A stretch of 64,000 bases of DNA from JBKPNJ01 sp963695705 (GTDB lineage Bacteria > Actinomycetota > Actinomycetes > Propionibacteriales > Nocardioidaceae), in NCBI GenBank assembly GCA_963695705.1, contig CAVOHB010000004.1, positions 124,001 through 188,000 of the forward strand, given 5' to 3'. The notes under the pieces were generated by a model. It saw only the letters and a program-made list of their open reading frames with translations. It had not been told where the DNA came from and did not search any database. Both the position numbers and the translations under genes were made by a program. Positions 17,266 through 26,425 of the stretch are shown one piece after another (the first letter of the stretch is position 1; every line of letters begins with the position of its first letter).

Positions 17266-17717
17266 ATGGACGTGATACTCGTTCCCGTCGGCGACGACCT
17301 CTACGCCGTTCCCATCGGCTGGGTCGAGAGGTGCTGGCGGCGCCACCGCTCACAACGCTCGTCACCGCGCCGTCGACGGTCCTGGGCCTGTTCAACCTGC
17401 GCGGCGAGATCGTCCCGCTCTGGACACCTCATCACTGCTCGGCGTGCGGCACAGCGCGGCAGCCAGCTTCGCGGTGGTCCTGCACACGCACCTCGGCCCG
17501 GTCGGCGTCAGTGCCACCGCGTTTCCGCGACGGGTTGTACTCGACGAGTTCCTGGGTCCATCCGAGCTCGGCGTGCCGCCGGCAACTACCGGGTCGGCCA
17601 GACAGGTGGCGGTACTGCTCGACGTCGAGGCTGTGCTCGACTCCACTACGATCCCGGCGCTTGACCTACTGGACGACGACGAAACTCGAGCCGCAGCACC
17701 TCGTCCGGCACGACTGA
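17266..17717 (+). pseudogene. cheW: CheW-like coupling protein 1, frameshifted
   Basis: ATG 17266 is six bases after the receptor 2 stop. Three frames together give a CheW domain: MDVILVPVGDDLYAVPIGWVE, VLAAPPLTTLVTAPSTVLGLFNLRGEIVPLW and SSLLGVRHSAAASFAVVLHT (first and second given in part of a longer match). The GLFNLRGEIVPLWD-type strand is the CheW hallmark. Breaks lie near 17330 and 17425 and again near the end. The TGA at 17715 overlaps the ATG of cheA. CheW links receptors to the CheA kinase; in the Wsp layout there are two, WspB and WspD, as here. Confidence 0.65.
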
Positions 17718-19823
17718 TGGCCCTCCTCGAGCGGCGAACGAGATTCGCGCCCTGTTCGCGCAGGAGGCGGAGGTGCGGCTGTCAGAGCCTCGGCAAGCTC
17801 CTTCTCTCCTTGGAGCAGGCAGGCAGTGACGAGCTCCTCGTCGACTCGATCTTTCGCGAGCTGCACACCATCAAGGGCTCATCGGCGGTCGCCGGTCTCA
17901 CCGAGGTCAGCCATCTCGCCCACGAGCTCGAGGAGCTGGTGGAGGACCTGCGGGCGGGCCGGAGCTCGGCGACTCCTGAGCTGATCGACACGCTGTTGGC
18001 CGGCGTGGATGGACTCACCGCGCTGATCGCGACAGTGGTCAGCGTGCCCGGCATCGGCACCGCGATGACCTCGCAGATCGCCGGAGCGCCGAACGGCGCA
18101 AACGGGAAACCCCCCGTGGAGAAGCGCTCGCCACCCGGCGGCAACGGCGTCCCCGCGTCGGCCGGGCCGGCTCGGCAACCCACAGCAGCGCCGGCCAAGC
18201 CGAAGGGTTCGGGACTGCTGCCGCGCCCTCGTCCCGACTCCGAAAGCGGCGGCGGCGTCGTCATGGTCCCCCTGGAGCGCCTGGACGAGCTCAGTCGCCT
18301 CGTCAGCGAGTCGGCGTCGGCCCACCTTCGGGTCGGGCGAATGCTCAGTGACCGGTTCGGGACGGACCCCGCCTCGATCGCGGAGTTCAACGAGCTCTCG
18401 CGTTCCCTCAACGACCTGCAGGACCGCGCGATGCGGACGCAGATGGTCGCCGTGGCGACGATCACCGACGTGCTCCAGCGAACCATCCGCGACCTGGCCC
18501 GCAGCCAGGGCAAGGACATCCGCTGGGACGCCAGAGGCACCGACACCGAGCTGGACCGCGGCGTGCTGCATCGGCTCTCCGACTCGCTGCTGCACCTTGT
18601 CCGCAATGCCGTCGACCACGGCATCGAAACACCGCAGGAGCGCAAGGCCGCCGGCAAGCCGGCGCCAGGCCACGATCCGGCTGCATGCCATGCAACTGGG
18701 GTCGGAGGTGATCATCGCGGTCACCGACGACGGGCGCGGTGTCGACCTCGACCGGGTACGCGAGGAAGCCGCCCGGCACGGTATCGGCACCGACGGTCTC
18801 AGCGATGAGGACGTCGTCGCGCTGACCCTCCGCTCGGGTCTCTCCACGGCGAGCGTTCGTCACCGACGTCTCCGGCCGTGGCGTGGGTCTCGATGTGGTC
18901 CGGGCCAACGTCGAGGCCGCGCGAGGACGGATCGAGGTCCGCTCGCAGCCGGGCGTCGGTGCGGAGTTCCGGCTCATCGTTCCCATCACACTGGCTGTGC
19001 TGCGCTGCCTCCTCGTCGAGGCGGGTGGGTCCCGGTACGCGCTGCCGTTCCACCGGGTCGTGCGATCCCAGGCAGACGTCGCCTCGAGCAACGCCCACGC
19101 CGAGGGGCGTGCAGTGGTGTGGGTGGACAGGCAGGCGGTACCGGTGTCCGTGCTGTCGGAGGTGCTCGGGGGCTCCCCCAGCGAGGGCTCGGACGGTCCC
19201 ATCGTCGTGGTAGCCGACTCCGACGCGCCGGCACGCTTTCAAGATCGACCGGCTGCTCGGTCAGCGTGACGTCGTGCTCAAGGGGCTGAGCCCCGCCCTG
19301 CCCAACGTCCCCGCGGTCGCCGGCGCGAGCGTGGAACCAGACGGCTCGGTCCTGCTGGTGCTCGACCCACCTGGCCTGATCCACCGTGCCCGGCAGTCGC
19401 GACCCCGGCTGGGCGCCGTCCGCACCCCGGGCCTGGCCGAGCGGCCGCAGCGCCGGATCCTGGTCGTCGACGACGCCCTGACCGTACGAGAGCTGCAGCG
19501 CAACATCCTCGAGCGCGCGGACTTCTCGGTGCGGGTGGCTGCCGACGGCGTGCAGGCCCTGGTCCTGCTCGGCGAGGAGCACAGCGACCTGGTGCTGACC
19601 GACGTCGAGATGCCGAACATGGACGGGTTCGCCCTGACCGAGGCGATCCGGTCGGACTCGGGCCTGGCCAACATTCCCGTGCTGATCCTCAGCTCCCGCT
19701 CAAGCGACGCCGATCGGCAACGAGGGCTCGACGTCGGCGCCGACGGCTACATCGTCAAGAGCGGCTTCGACGAGGGCGCCCTGCTGACGCGCCGTCGACA
19801 GTCTCCTCGGCGGCCGGCGATGA
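17717..19823 (+). pseudogene. cheA: CheA histidine kinase with C-terminal receiver (WspE-like), frameshifted
   Basis: Fragments in three frames give a complete hybrid CheA of about 700 residues. P1/Hpt: EIRALFAQEAEVRL, then ELHTIKGSSAVAG with the phosphorylated His. Dimerisation and ATPase: MVPLERLDELSRLVSESASA, the N box HLVRNAVDHGIE, DDGRGVDLD, and GRGVGLDVV. A CheW-like P5 domain follows (LRCLLVEAGGSRYALPF), then a receiver (RILVVDDALTVRELQ, VLTDVEMPNMDGF). Frame breaks lie near 17735, 17785, 18660, 18855, 19235 and 19790. The last replaces the expected LLxAVDSLLGGRR stop that would overlap the ATG of cheB. CheA fused to REC is the WspE/FrzE architecture. No residue essential for catalysis is missing once frames are joined. 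Confidence 0.75.
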
Positions 19824-20866
19824 GCGCCAACGGAACCGGAAAGCCGATCCGCGCCGTCGTCGTCGAGGACTCGACGGCCGCACGGGACAACGTGGTCCGC
19901 ATCCTGCAGGCCGAGGGCGACATCAGCGTGGTTGGGCAGGCCACGTCGAGCAACGACGCGATCGAGCGCGTCCTTGACGCGAGACCCGACATCGTCACCA
20001 TCGACCTCTACCTGCCGGCCGGTGGGGGCCGGCACGCCATCGAGCAGATCATGGCGAACGTACCGACCCCGATCCTGGTCCTATCACGCAACATCGACGA
20101 CAATCGATCGCCGTCGGTCGTCGAGGCCCTCGTCGCCGGAGCCCTCGACGCCCTGCCGACGCCCACCCAGTGGACACCCGACCTGGAGTCGCAGCTGCGC
20201 CGCAGCGTGCGTCTGCTGCGCGGGGTCCACGTCGTCAAGCATCCTCGGGGAAGCCAGCAGGGGATCGACGAGGCCACATCCGCCGTGCGGAAGAAGTCCG
20301 TCCAGCGAATGGTCGCCATCGCGGCGTCGACCGGTGGCCCGAGCGCGCTGGCGAGCCTGCTGGCCGGACTCGGCGGCACCACCGCCCCCGTTCTGGTGGT
20401 GCAGCATCTGCACGTCGACTTCACCGCCGGGCTGATCGAGTGGATGTCGCGGGTCTCAGCACTTCCGGTCGAACTTGCCGAACACCATCAAGTGCCACGC
20501 TCGGGACGCGTGTACGTGGCACCGGGCGGCGTCCACCTGCGGCTGGGCTCCGGATGCCGACTCGAGCTCGATCCAGAGCCGGCGACGATCCACCGCCCCT
20601 CAGCCGATGAGCTGTTCACATCGGTCGCCGAGCACGCGGGATCGGCGGCGATCGGCGTGCTGCTGACCGGCATGGGGGACGACGGCGCCAAGGGGCTGCT
20701 GGCCATCCACCGGCGCGGCGGCCGGACACTTGCCCAGGACGAGGCATCCTGTGCCGTTTTCGGCATGCCGGCGGCGGCTCAGCGCCTCGGGGCCGTTACC
20801 GAGATGCTGCCCCCGGCCGAGCTGGCTCGCGCGATCGCGCAGGCGAGCCGGGAGAAGTCACGATGA
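19820..20866 (+). CDS. cheB: CheB methylesterase (WspF-like)
   Basis: The 348-residue protein has an N-terminal receiver (VVVEDSTAARD; phosphoacceptor Asp62 in IVTIDLYLP) and a C-terminal methylesterase with Ser170 (IAASTGGPS), His196 (VVQHLH) and Asp288 (LTGMGDDGAKG), matching the Ser-His-Asp triad of CheB. It removes methyl groups from receptor glutamates. ATG 19820 overlaps the expected cheA stop (ATGA), although the cheA frame is currently broken just before. The end overlaps cheR by four bases. In Wsp systems this protein (WspF) restrains the pathway by demethylating the receptor. Confidence 0.92.
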   Translation: MSANGTGKPIRAVVVEDSTAARDNVVRILQAEGDISVVGQATSSNDAIERVLDARPDIVTIDLYLPAGGGRHAIEQIMANVPTPILVLSRNIDDNRSPSVVEALVAGALDALPTPTQWTPDLESQLRRSVRLLRGVHVVKHPRGSQQGIDEATSAVRKKSVQRMVAIAASTGGPSALASLLAGLGGTTAPVLVVQHLHVDFTAGLIEWMSRVSALPVELAEHHQVPRSGRVYVAPGGVHLRLGSGCRLELDPEPATIHRPSADELFTSVAEHAGSAAIGVLLTGMGDDGAKGLLAIHRRGGRTLAQDEASCAVFGMPAAAQRLGAVTEMLPPAELARAIAQASREKSR

Positions 20867-22089
20867 TCGCCGACGACGCCATCGAGGTGGCTGTGGATCG
20901 CCTGAGCGAGCTGCTGGATCTGCAGATCGGGCTGCGACCCGAGACGACGCTTCGAGGCCGGCTCCGCCGGTGTCTGCGCGATGAGGTGTCGGTTTGCGGC
21001 GGGGACCTTGACGCCTACCTCCGAACGCTGCCCGGGAGCGATCACCTGCTGCAGAGTCTCGTGAATCGCGTCACCGTCCAGGAGAGTGCGTTCTTTCGTC
21101 ATCCGGACCACTTCGAGGTGCTGGGGAACGACATCCTCCCCGGACTCGACCCACCGGTGACGATCTGGAGTGCCGGATGCGCCAACGGCCAGGAGGCGTA
21201 CAGCCTGGCGATGGTTCTGGAGGAGCAGGGAATCCAGGGCTCCGTCGTGGCGACCGACCTGTCCACTACGGCGCTGGCTCGTACGACCTCCGCGCGATAC
21301 AGCACCCGCGAGATCGCCGGCCTCTCGCCGTCGCGTATCGCCCGGCACCTGACCCGCGACGGTGATGCGTGGGAGGTCAACCGGTCGTTGCGATCGCGAG
21401 TGACGACGCTTCGGCACAACCTGATCACCGACCTGCCGGGCCACGTCGACGTCTGCCAGGTCGTCTTCTGCCGCAACGTGCTCATCTATTTCTCCCCCGA
21501 ACACGCGAAGGCCTTCCTGGACCGGTTGGCCGGCGCACTCGCCCCGGGCGCCTATCTGATCCTGGGATCGGCAGAGTCACTGTGGCAGGTCACCGACCGG
21601 TTCCAGGCCGTCCGGCTGGGGGACTCGTTCGCCCACCGGCGCCGGGATCGCGCCGGCGCCGCACCGACAAGGCAGGAGGAGCCACCCCGCCGGCTCTTGC
21701 AGCTCAGGCCGACCTCGCGTGTCCCGCTCATGCGTGCCGCGCTCCCGCGGCCGCGACCCCAACCGGCCCCCGTCCTGTCATCCTGGATCCCGGAGACCGC
21801 GCTGATCGTCGAGGCTGGCCAGGACGCACTTGCCGAGGGCGACCATGCCGCCGCGGTAGTCGCCTTCCGCAAGTGGGTCTATCTGGCGCCCGACGACCCC
21901 CTCGCTCCGCTGCACCTCGGACTCGCCCTCGAGGCCGGTGGCCACGGAACGGCAGCGCAGCGGGCGTTCGGCGTCGCCCGGGCCGTGACGCTCCAGGTCG
22001 GCTCCGAGCGGGCCGAGGTCGCCCTGGAGGGGTACAAGGCGCAAGAGCTTCTTCGACTCCTCGATACCAAACAAAGGACCCCCAGATGA
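20863..22089 (+). CDS. cheR: CheR methyltransferase with C-terminal TPR-like extension (WspC-like)
   Basis: A 408-residue product. Residues 5-75 are the CheR all-alpha N domain, 100-265 the SAM-dependent methyltransferase (IWSAGCANGQEAYSLAM at 101-117; VFCRNVLIYF near 205). After a Pro/Arg-rich linker, about 310-390 form a tetratricopeptide-like segment (QDALAEGDHAAAVVAFRKW, then DPLAPLHLGLALEAGG). CheR plus TPR is the WspC/FrzF architecture; the TPR region restricts methylation to the cognate receptor in those systems. Both ends overlap neighbouring genes by four bases, so it is translationally coupled in the operon. Confidence 0.92.
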   Translation: MIADDAIEVAVDRLSELLDLQIGLRPETTLRGRLRRCLRDEVSVCGGDLDAYLRTLPGSDHLLQSLVNRVTVQESAFFRHPDHFEVLGNDILPGLDPPVTIWSAGCANGQEAYSLAMVLEEQGIQGSVVATDLSTTALARTTSARYSTREIAGLSPSRIARHLTRDGDAWEVNRSLRSRVTTLRHNLITDLPGHVDVCQVVFCRNVLIYFSPEHAKAFLDRLAGALAPGAYLILGSAESLWQVTDRFQAVRLGDSFAHRRRDRAGAAPTRQEEPPRRLLQLRPTSRVPLMRAALPRPRPQPAPVLSSWIPETALIVEAGQDALAEGDHAAAVVAFRKWVYLAPDDPLAPLHLGLALEAGGHGTAAQRAFGVARAVTLQVGSERAEVALEGYKAQELLRLLDTKQRTPR

Positions 22090-22466
22090 GAACGATGGTC
22101 CAGTTCCTCGTCGGCGGCGCCGCGTACTGCCTGCCGGTTGAGGACACCCGCGCCGTGCGCTCGGCGGCCGGGATGATCGCCCTGCCCGCGCCGGGTCCCA
22201 ACGTGGCGGGGCTCCTGCCCGGAGACCCTCCGCTGACGGTGCTGTCGCCGTTCGGCGCCGACGGTAAGCACATCATCGTCATGCAGACCGGAGATGTACG
22301 GTACGGCCTGCTGGTGGAGGGGGTCACGGGCCTCCGTCGGGTCGACGAAGCAGACATCAGAGCCGCCCCACGGGGACAGGACCAGGAGCTCATCAGTGGG
22401 AGCATCAACATCGACGGCCAGCTCGTCCTGGTGACCGACCCCACAGCAGTGGCGGCGGGAATATGA
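22086..22466 (+). CDS. cheW: CheW-like coupling protein 2
   Basis: A 126-residue protein with a CheW domain: VQFLVGGAAYCLPVEDTRAV, GLLPGDPPLTVLSPFG, IIVMQTGDVRYGLLVEGVTG and LISGSINIDGQLVLVTDP. It is short but complete. ATG 22086 overlaps the cheR stop and its own stop overlaps the next gene (ATGA). This is the second coupling protein of the cluster, in the position expected for a WspD-like or WspB-like adaptor that joins receptor arrays to the hybrid CheA. Confidence 0.88.
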   Translation: MRTMVQFLVGGAAYCLPVEDTRAVRSAAGMIALPAPGPNVAGLLPGDPPLTVLSPFGADGKHIIVMQTGDVRYGLLVEGVTGLRRVDEADIRAAPRGQDQELISGSINIDGQLVLVTDPTAVAAGI

Positions 22467-23407
22467 GCGGCGGGGCACGTGTGCTGATCGTGGACGACTC
22501 GATGGTGATCCGAGCCGTGGTGCGCGGCTGGCTGGAGGAGCATGACTACGAGGTCACCGAGGTCGCCGATGGTGAGTCGGCGTTGGAACACTGCCTGGCG
22601 ACGCCGCCCGACATCGTCCTTCTGGATATCGAGATGCCCGGCCTCAACGGTCATGACGTCCTGGCGCGGCTGAAGTCGCAGGACACACTCAGGGACATCC
22701 CGGTTGTCTTCCTCACCAACCACAGCGGCATGGACGAGGTGCTGCGCGGACTGCACGGCGGCGCGAACGACTTCCTCAGCAAGCCGTTCGAGCCTGCCGA
22801 GCTGGTGGCTCGCGTCGGAGCCGCCGCACGGGTGAAGAAGCTGCAGGACGAGCTGCACCGTCGCAACGACGAGCTGGACACCCTCAGTCGCACCGACCGG
22901 CTGACCGGCCTCTTCAACCGGCGGCACCTCGACGAGCAGCTGAGCTCGCAGGTCAGCACCGCTCGCCGTCACGACCACACGTTGGGCGTGTTGCTGCTCG
23001 ACCTCGACCACTTCAAGAACGTCAACGACACGCACGGGCACCTGGCCGGCGACCTCGTGCTGTGCGAGTTCGCCCGGCGGGTCGAAGGCGCCCTCCGTGC
23101 CGGAGACGTCGCCGGGCGATGGGGCGGCGAGGAGTTCCTGGTTGTCCTCCCGCACACCGGGCTGCCCGGGGTGATCGAGGTCGGTGAGAAGATCCGCGCG
23201 GCGGTCGCAGCGAAACCCTTCGCCATCGGCAACGGCACCATCACTGTCACGGTCAGCGGTGGCTGCGCGGCCGGCGTCGGGGCCGGCCTCGACGACCTGG
23301 TCCAGCGCGCGGACACGGGGCTGTACGAGGCCAAGGACCGCGGCCGAGACTGCATCGTTGCGACGATCGGCGAGCCGTTACTCGCTGCGGGCGCCGTGCG
23401 GGACTGA
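22463..23407 (+). CDS. REC-GGDEF diguanylate cyclase response regulator (WspR-like)
   Basis: The 314-residue output protein has a receiver at 6-120 (VLIVDDSMVIR; phosphoacceptor Asp55 in IVLLDIEMPG; Lys107 in FLSKPFEP). A coiled-coil linker at 122-142 (VKKLQDELHRRNDELDTL) leads to a GGDEF domain at 145-305 with the active-site GGEEF at 221-225. An RxxD product-inhibition site (R212, D215) lies five residues before it, so it should be catalytically active and feedback-inhibited. It makes c-di-GMP from GTP, probably on phosphorylation by CheA. REC-linker-GGDEF is the WspR/PleD arrangement. It is the last gene of the operon, overlapping cheW by four bases. Confidence 0.93.
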   Translation: MSGGARVLIVDDSMVIRAVVRGWLEEHDYEVTEVADGESALEHCLATPPDIVLLDIEMPGLNGHDVLARLKSQDTLRDIPVVFLTNHSGMDEVLRGLHGGANDFLSKPFEPAELVARVGAAARVKKLQDELHRRNDELDTLSRTDRLTGLFNRRHLDEQLSSQVSTARRHDHTLGVLLLDLDHFKNVNDTHGHLAGDLVLCEFARRVEGALRAGDVAGRWGGEEFLVVLPHTGLPGVIEVGEKIRAAVAAKPFAIGNGTITVTVSGGCAAGVGAGLDDLVQRADTGLYEAKDRGRDCIVATIGEPLLAAGAVRD

Positions 23408-23438
23408 GCCCCCTCCTTCGGCGGTCAGTAACCGACGA

Positions 23439-24358
23439 TCAGGGACCGACGCCCCACTCGGCGTCGTAGTCGTTGACCGTGTTGTCGGTGAGCTGGTGCC
23501 GGCCGCCGCCGTCGGTCCTGATCGTGTAGACCTCGAAGTCGTTGCCGTCGTCGCCGTAGTATGCGATCCGCAGGCCAGAGGGCGACCAGGATGGCGAGTC
23601 GTCGTCGGTTGCGTTGTCGGTGACCTGGTGCCGGATGCCACCGCCGACCTTGATCGTGTAGATCTCGTAGTCGGTGCCGTCGTCGCCGTCGAACGCGAGC
23701 CACTTGCCCTTCGGGGAGTATGACGGAGTGCTCTCGCTGCTGGTGTTGTCGGTGACCGCATGCCGACCGCCGCCGTTGGAGTTCATCGTGTAGATGTCGG
23801 AGTCGGTGGCGTCGGTCACCGCGAAGGCGATCTGCCCACCCAAGGGGGAATAGACGGCGTCGTAGTCGTCGACGGTGTTGTCGGTGAGCTGGTGCCGGCC
23901 GCCGCCGTCGGTCTTGATCGTGACGAGCTCAGAGTCGTTGCCGTCCTCGTGGTCGTAGATGATCCGCTTGCCGTTCGGGGACCACGCGGGATCGGAGTCA
24001 TCGGTCGTGTTGTCCGTGAGCTGTCGCTGTCCGCCCCCGTTGGCCTTGATCAGGTAGATCTCGTAGTCGTTGCCGTCGTCCTTCACGAAGGCGATCCACT
24101 TGGCCTTCGGGGAGTACGCGGGGTAGAAGTCGGTCAACGTGTCGTTGGTGATCTGTTGCCTGCCGCCGCCGTTGGGGTTGATGCTGTAGAGGTCGTACTG
24201 GGTGCCGTCGGACTCCGCGTAGGCGATCCTGCCGTCCGTACCGGGGAACCGGACGGCAGCGGACGGAGCGGATGTCGCGGGGGCCCCGCTGGCCACGACT
24301 GCAAAGGCTCCCGCCGTCGCGATCGCCACGTGCGCGCGAGCCGCATCGACCTGTTCAT
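23439..24358 (-). pseudogene. PD40/TolB-like propeller 1, frameshift in signal peptide
   Basis: From ATG 24358, behind GAAGGTGG, the frame reads MNRSMRLART and then shifts. The hydrophobic signal core VAIATAGAFAVVASG and all following sequence are in the next frame. One missing base near 24325 (ACGTGG for ACGGTGG) would restore MNRSMRLARTVAIATAG, which matches the sister copies. The mature part has six repeats of about 43 residues, each with YSPxGxxIAF, DDGNDYEIYTI and NGGGRHQLTDN motifs, and ends DAEWGVGP, giving a six-bladed propeller. It is the most divergent of four tandem copies and has its own upstream element. The frameshift is either a null mutation or a consensus error. Confidence 0.7.
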
Positions 24359-24389
24359 TGTGGCCACCTTCGCGCCCCGTCGACGGATC

Positions 24390-24432
24390 GTTGGGTGCCT
24401 TGCTACCACCCGGCCAGCGAGGTTGGCAATAG
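24390..24432 (-). promoter_or_regulatory. Conserved 43-nt element upstream of propeller 1
   Basis: On the gene strand it begins CTATTGCCA and ends GGGTGGTAGCAAGGCACCC-AAC, with 12 variable bases between. The same two blocks with the same spacing occur at 27402-27444. GGGTG/CACCC can form a hairpin; alternatively TTGCCA-N18-TAGCAA is a promoter-like spacing. Confidence 0.45.
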
Positions 24433-24528
24433 ACCGCGGTGTTCGGCCACGAGCGGTAGGCACGGGATCCCACCAGGTGACGAATATTCCCGACAAACAG
24501 TGACTACCGACCTTCACCTGCGGTTTGG

Positions 24529-25455
24529 TCAGGGACCTGTGCCCCAGTCAACGTCGTAGTCGTAGGTGTCGTTGTCGGTGACCTGACGACGAGTGCCGCC
24601 ACTAGTGCTGATCGTGTAGATCTCGGTGTCGTTCCCGTCGTCAGCGTCGTAGGCGATCCGCTTGCCGTTCGGGGACCAGGACGGCTCCTCGTCGTCGAAG
24701 TCGTTGTCGGTGAGCTGGTGCCTGCCGCCACCGTTGACCTTGATCGTGTACAGCTCGTAGTCGTTGCCGTCGTCGAGGTAGTACACCAGCCACTTGCCAC
24801 CTGGCGAGTACGAGGGACCGTACTCGAAGGACGTGTTGTCGGTGACCGCGTGCCTGCCGCCGCCGTTGGCGTTCATCGTGTAGATGTCGCTGTCGGTGGC
24901 ATCGGCGCCGACGAAGGCGATCTGCGTGCCCGACGGTGAGTAGACCGCGTCGTAGTCGTCGGTCGTGTTGTCGGTCAGCTGCTGGCGTCCGCCGCCGTCG
25001 GTCCTGACCGTGAAGAGCTCGTAGTCGTTGCCGTCGTCATGTCCGTAGATGATCCGCTGCCCGTTCGGGGACCAGGCGGGGTTGTAGTCGTCGGTCGAGT
25101 TGTCGGTCAGCTGCCGCCGCCCGCCACCGTTGGCCTTGATGAGGTAGATCTCATCATCCGTGCCGTCGTATTCCTCGTAGGCGATCCACTTGGCCTTCGG
25201 GGAGTACGCCGGGTAGTAGTCGTCGGCCGTGTTGTCGGTGACCCGGTGCCGGCCGCCGCCATCAGGGTTGATGGTGAAGATCTCGTTGTCGGTCCCGTCG
25301 TCCCCGGAGTAGGCGAGCCTGCCGTTCGTCCCCGGAAACCGCGACTGATGGGTCGGAGCGGACGAGGCGGAGGTCGCCGGAACGGCGGTGGCAACCACCG
25401 CGAGGACCGCTCCAGCCGCGACAGTAATCCGTGCCAGCCGCATCGTTCTGTTCAT
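24529..25455 (-). CDS. Secreted PD40/TolB-like six-bladed propeller 2
   Basis: A 308-residue protein from ATG 25455, which has AGAAGG eight bases upstream. An in-frame ATG at 25479 that overlaps the preceding stop is the alternative. The signal peptide is MNRTMRLARITVAAGAVLAV followed by VPATSASSA. Six repeats of about 43 residues follow (FPGTNGRLAYSGDDGTDNEI; PAYSPKAKWIAYEEYDGTD; PAWSPNGQRIIYGHDDGND; AVYSPSGTQIAFVGADATD; PSYSPGGKWLVYYLDDGND; PSWSPNGKRIAYDADDGND). VDWGTGP at the end probably closes the ring. Loops are Asp/Gly-rich and might bind calcium. The copy is almost identical to propeller 3. Function unknown; TolB-like propellers usually bind proteins or glycans. Confidence 0.82.
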   Translation of the reverse strand: MNRTMRLARITVAAGAVLAVVATAVPATSASSAPTHQSRFPGTNGRLAYSGDDGTDNEIFTINPDGGGRHRVTDNTADDYYPAYSPKAKWIAYEEYDGTDDEIYLIKANGGGRRQLTDNSTDDYNPAWSPNGQRIIYGHDDGNDYELFTVRTDGGGRQQLTDNTTDDYDAVYSPSGTQIAFVGADATDSDIYTMNANGGGRHAVTDNTSFEYGPSYSPGGKWLVYYLDDGNDYELYTIKVNGGGRHQLTDNDFDDEEPSWSPNGKRIAYDADDGNDTEIYTISTSGGTRRQVTDNDTYDYDVDWGTGP

Positions 25456-25475
25456 CGTGCCCACCTTCTGTCGGG

Positions 25476-26405
25476 TCATGGAGCGACGCCCCAGTCCACG
25501 TCGTAGTCGTTGGTGTCGTTGTCGGTGACCTGACGACGAGTGCCTCCGGTAGTGCTGATTGTGTAGATCTCGTTGTCGTTGCCGTCGTCAGCGTCGTAGG
25601 CGATCCGCTTGCCGTTCGGCGACCAGGACGGCTCCTCGTCGCTGAAGTCGTTGTCGGTGAGCTGGTTCCTGCCGCCACCGTTGACCTTGATCGTGTAGAG
25701 CTCGTAGTCGTTGCCGTCGTAGAGGTAGTACACCAGCCACTTGCCCCCTGGCGAGTACGAGGGACCGTACTCGTCGGAGGTGTTGTCGGTGACCGCGTGC
25801 CTGCCGCCGCCGTTGGCGTTCATCGTGTAGATGTCGCTGTCGGTGGCGTCGGAGGCGATAAAGGCGATCTGCGTGCCCGACGGTGAGTAGACCGCGTCGT
25901 AGTCGTCCACGGTGGTGTTGTCGGTCAGCTGCTGGCGTCCGCCGCCGTCGGTCCTGACCGTGAAGAGCTCGTAGTCAGTACCGTCGTCATGTGAGTAGAT
26001 GATCCGCTGGCCGTTCGGGGACCAGGCGGGGTTGTAGTCGTCGGTCGAGTTGTCGGTCAGCTGCCGCCGCCCGCCACCGTTGGCCTTGATGAGGTAGATC
26101 TCATCGTCGGTGCCGTCGTATTCCTCGTAGGCGATCCACTTGGCCTTCGGGGAGTACGCCGGGTAGCTGTTGTCGGCCGTGTTGTCGGTGACCCGGTGCC
26201 GGCCGCCGCCATCAGGGTTGATGGTGAAGATCTCGTAGTCGGTGCCGTCGTCCCCGGAGTAGGCGAGCCTGCCGTTCGTCCCCGGAAACCGCGACTGATG
26301 GGACGGAGCGGACGAGGCGGAGGTCGCCGGAACGGCGGTGGCAACCACCGCGAGGACCGCTCCAGCCGCGACAGTAATCCGTGCCAGCCGCATCGTTCTG
26401 TTCAT
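25476..26405 (-). CDS. Secreted PD40/TolB-like six-bladed propeller 3
   Basis: A 309-residue paralogue of propeller 2, starting at ATG 26405 with the same AGAAGG spacing. Signal peptide and blades 1-3 are nearly identical to propeller 2. Differences concentrate in the variable turns (for example GDDGTDYEIF for GDDGTDNEIF, and TTVDDYDAVYSP with one extra residue). It ends DYDVDWGVAP. It lies 20 bp downstream of propeller 4 and 20 bp upstream of propeller 2, so the three are probably one transcript. Confidence 0.82.
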   Translation of the reverse strand: MNRTMRLARITVAAGAVLAVVATAVPATSASSAPSHQSRFPGTNGRLAYSGDDGTDYEIFTINPDGGGRHRVTDNTADNSYPAYSPKAKWIAYEEYDGTDDEIYLIKANGGGRRQLTDNSTDDYNPAWSPNGQRIIYSHDDGTDYELFTVRTDGGGRQQLTDNTTVDDYDAVYSPSGTQIAFIASDATDSDIYTMNANGGGRHAVTDNTSDEYGPSYSPGGKWLVYYLYDGNDYELYTIKVNGGGRNQLTDNDFSDEEPSWSPNGKRIAYDADDGNDNEIYTISTTGGTRRQVTDNDTNDYDVDWGVAP

Positions 26406-26425
26406 CGTGCCCACCTTCTGTCGGG

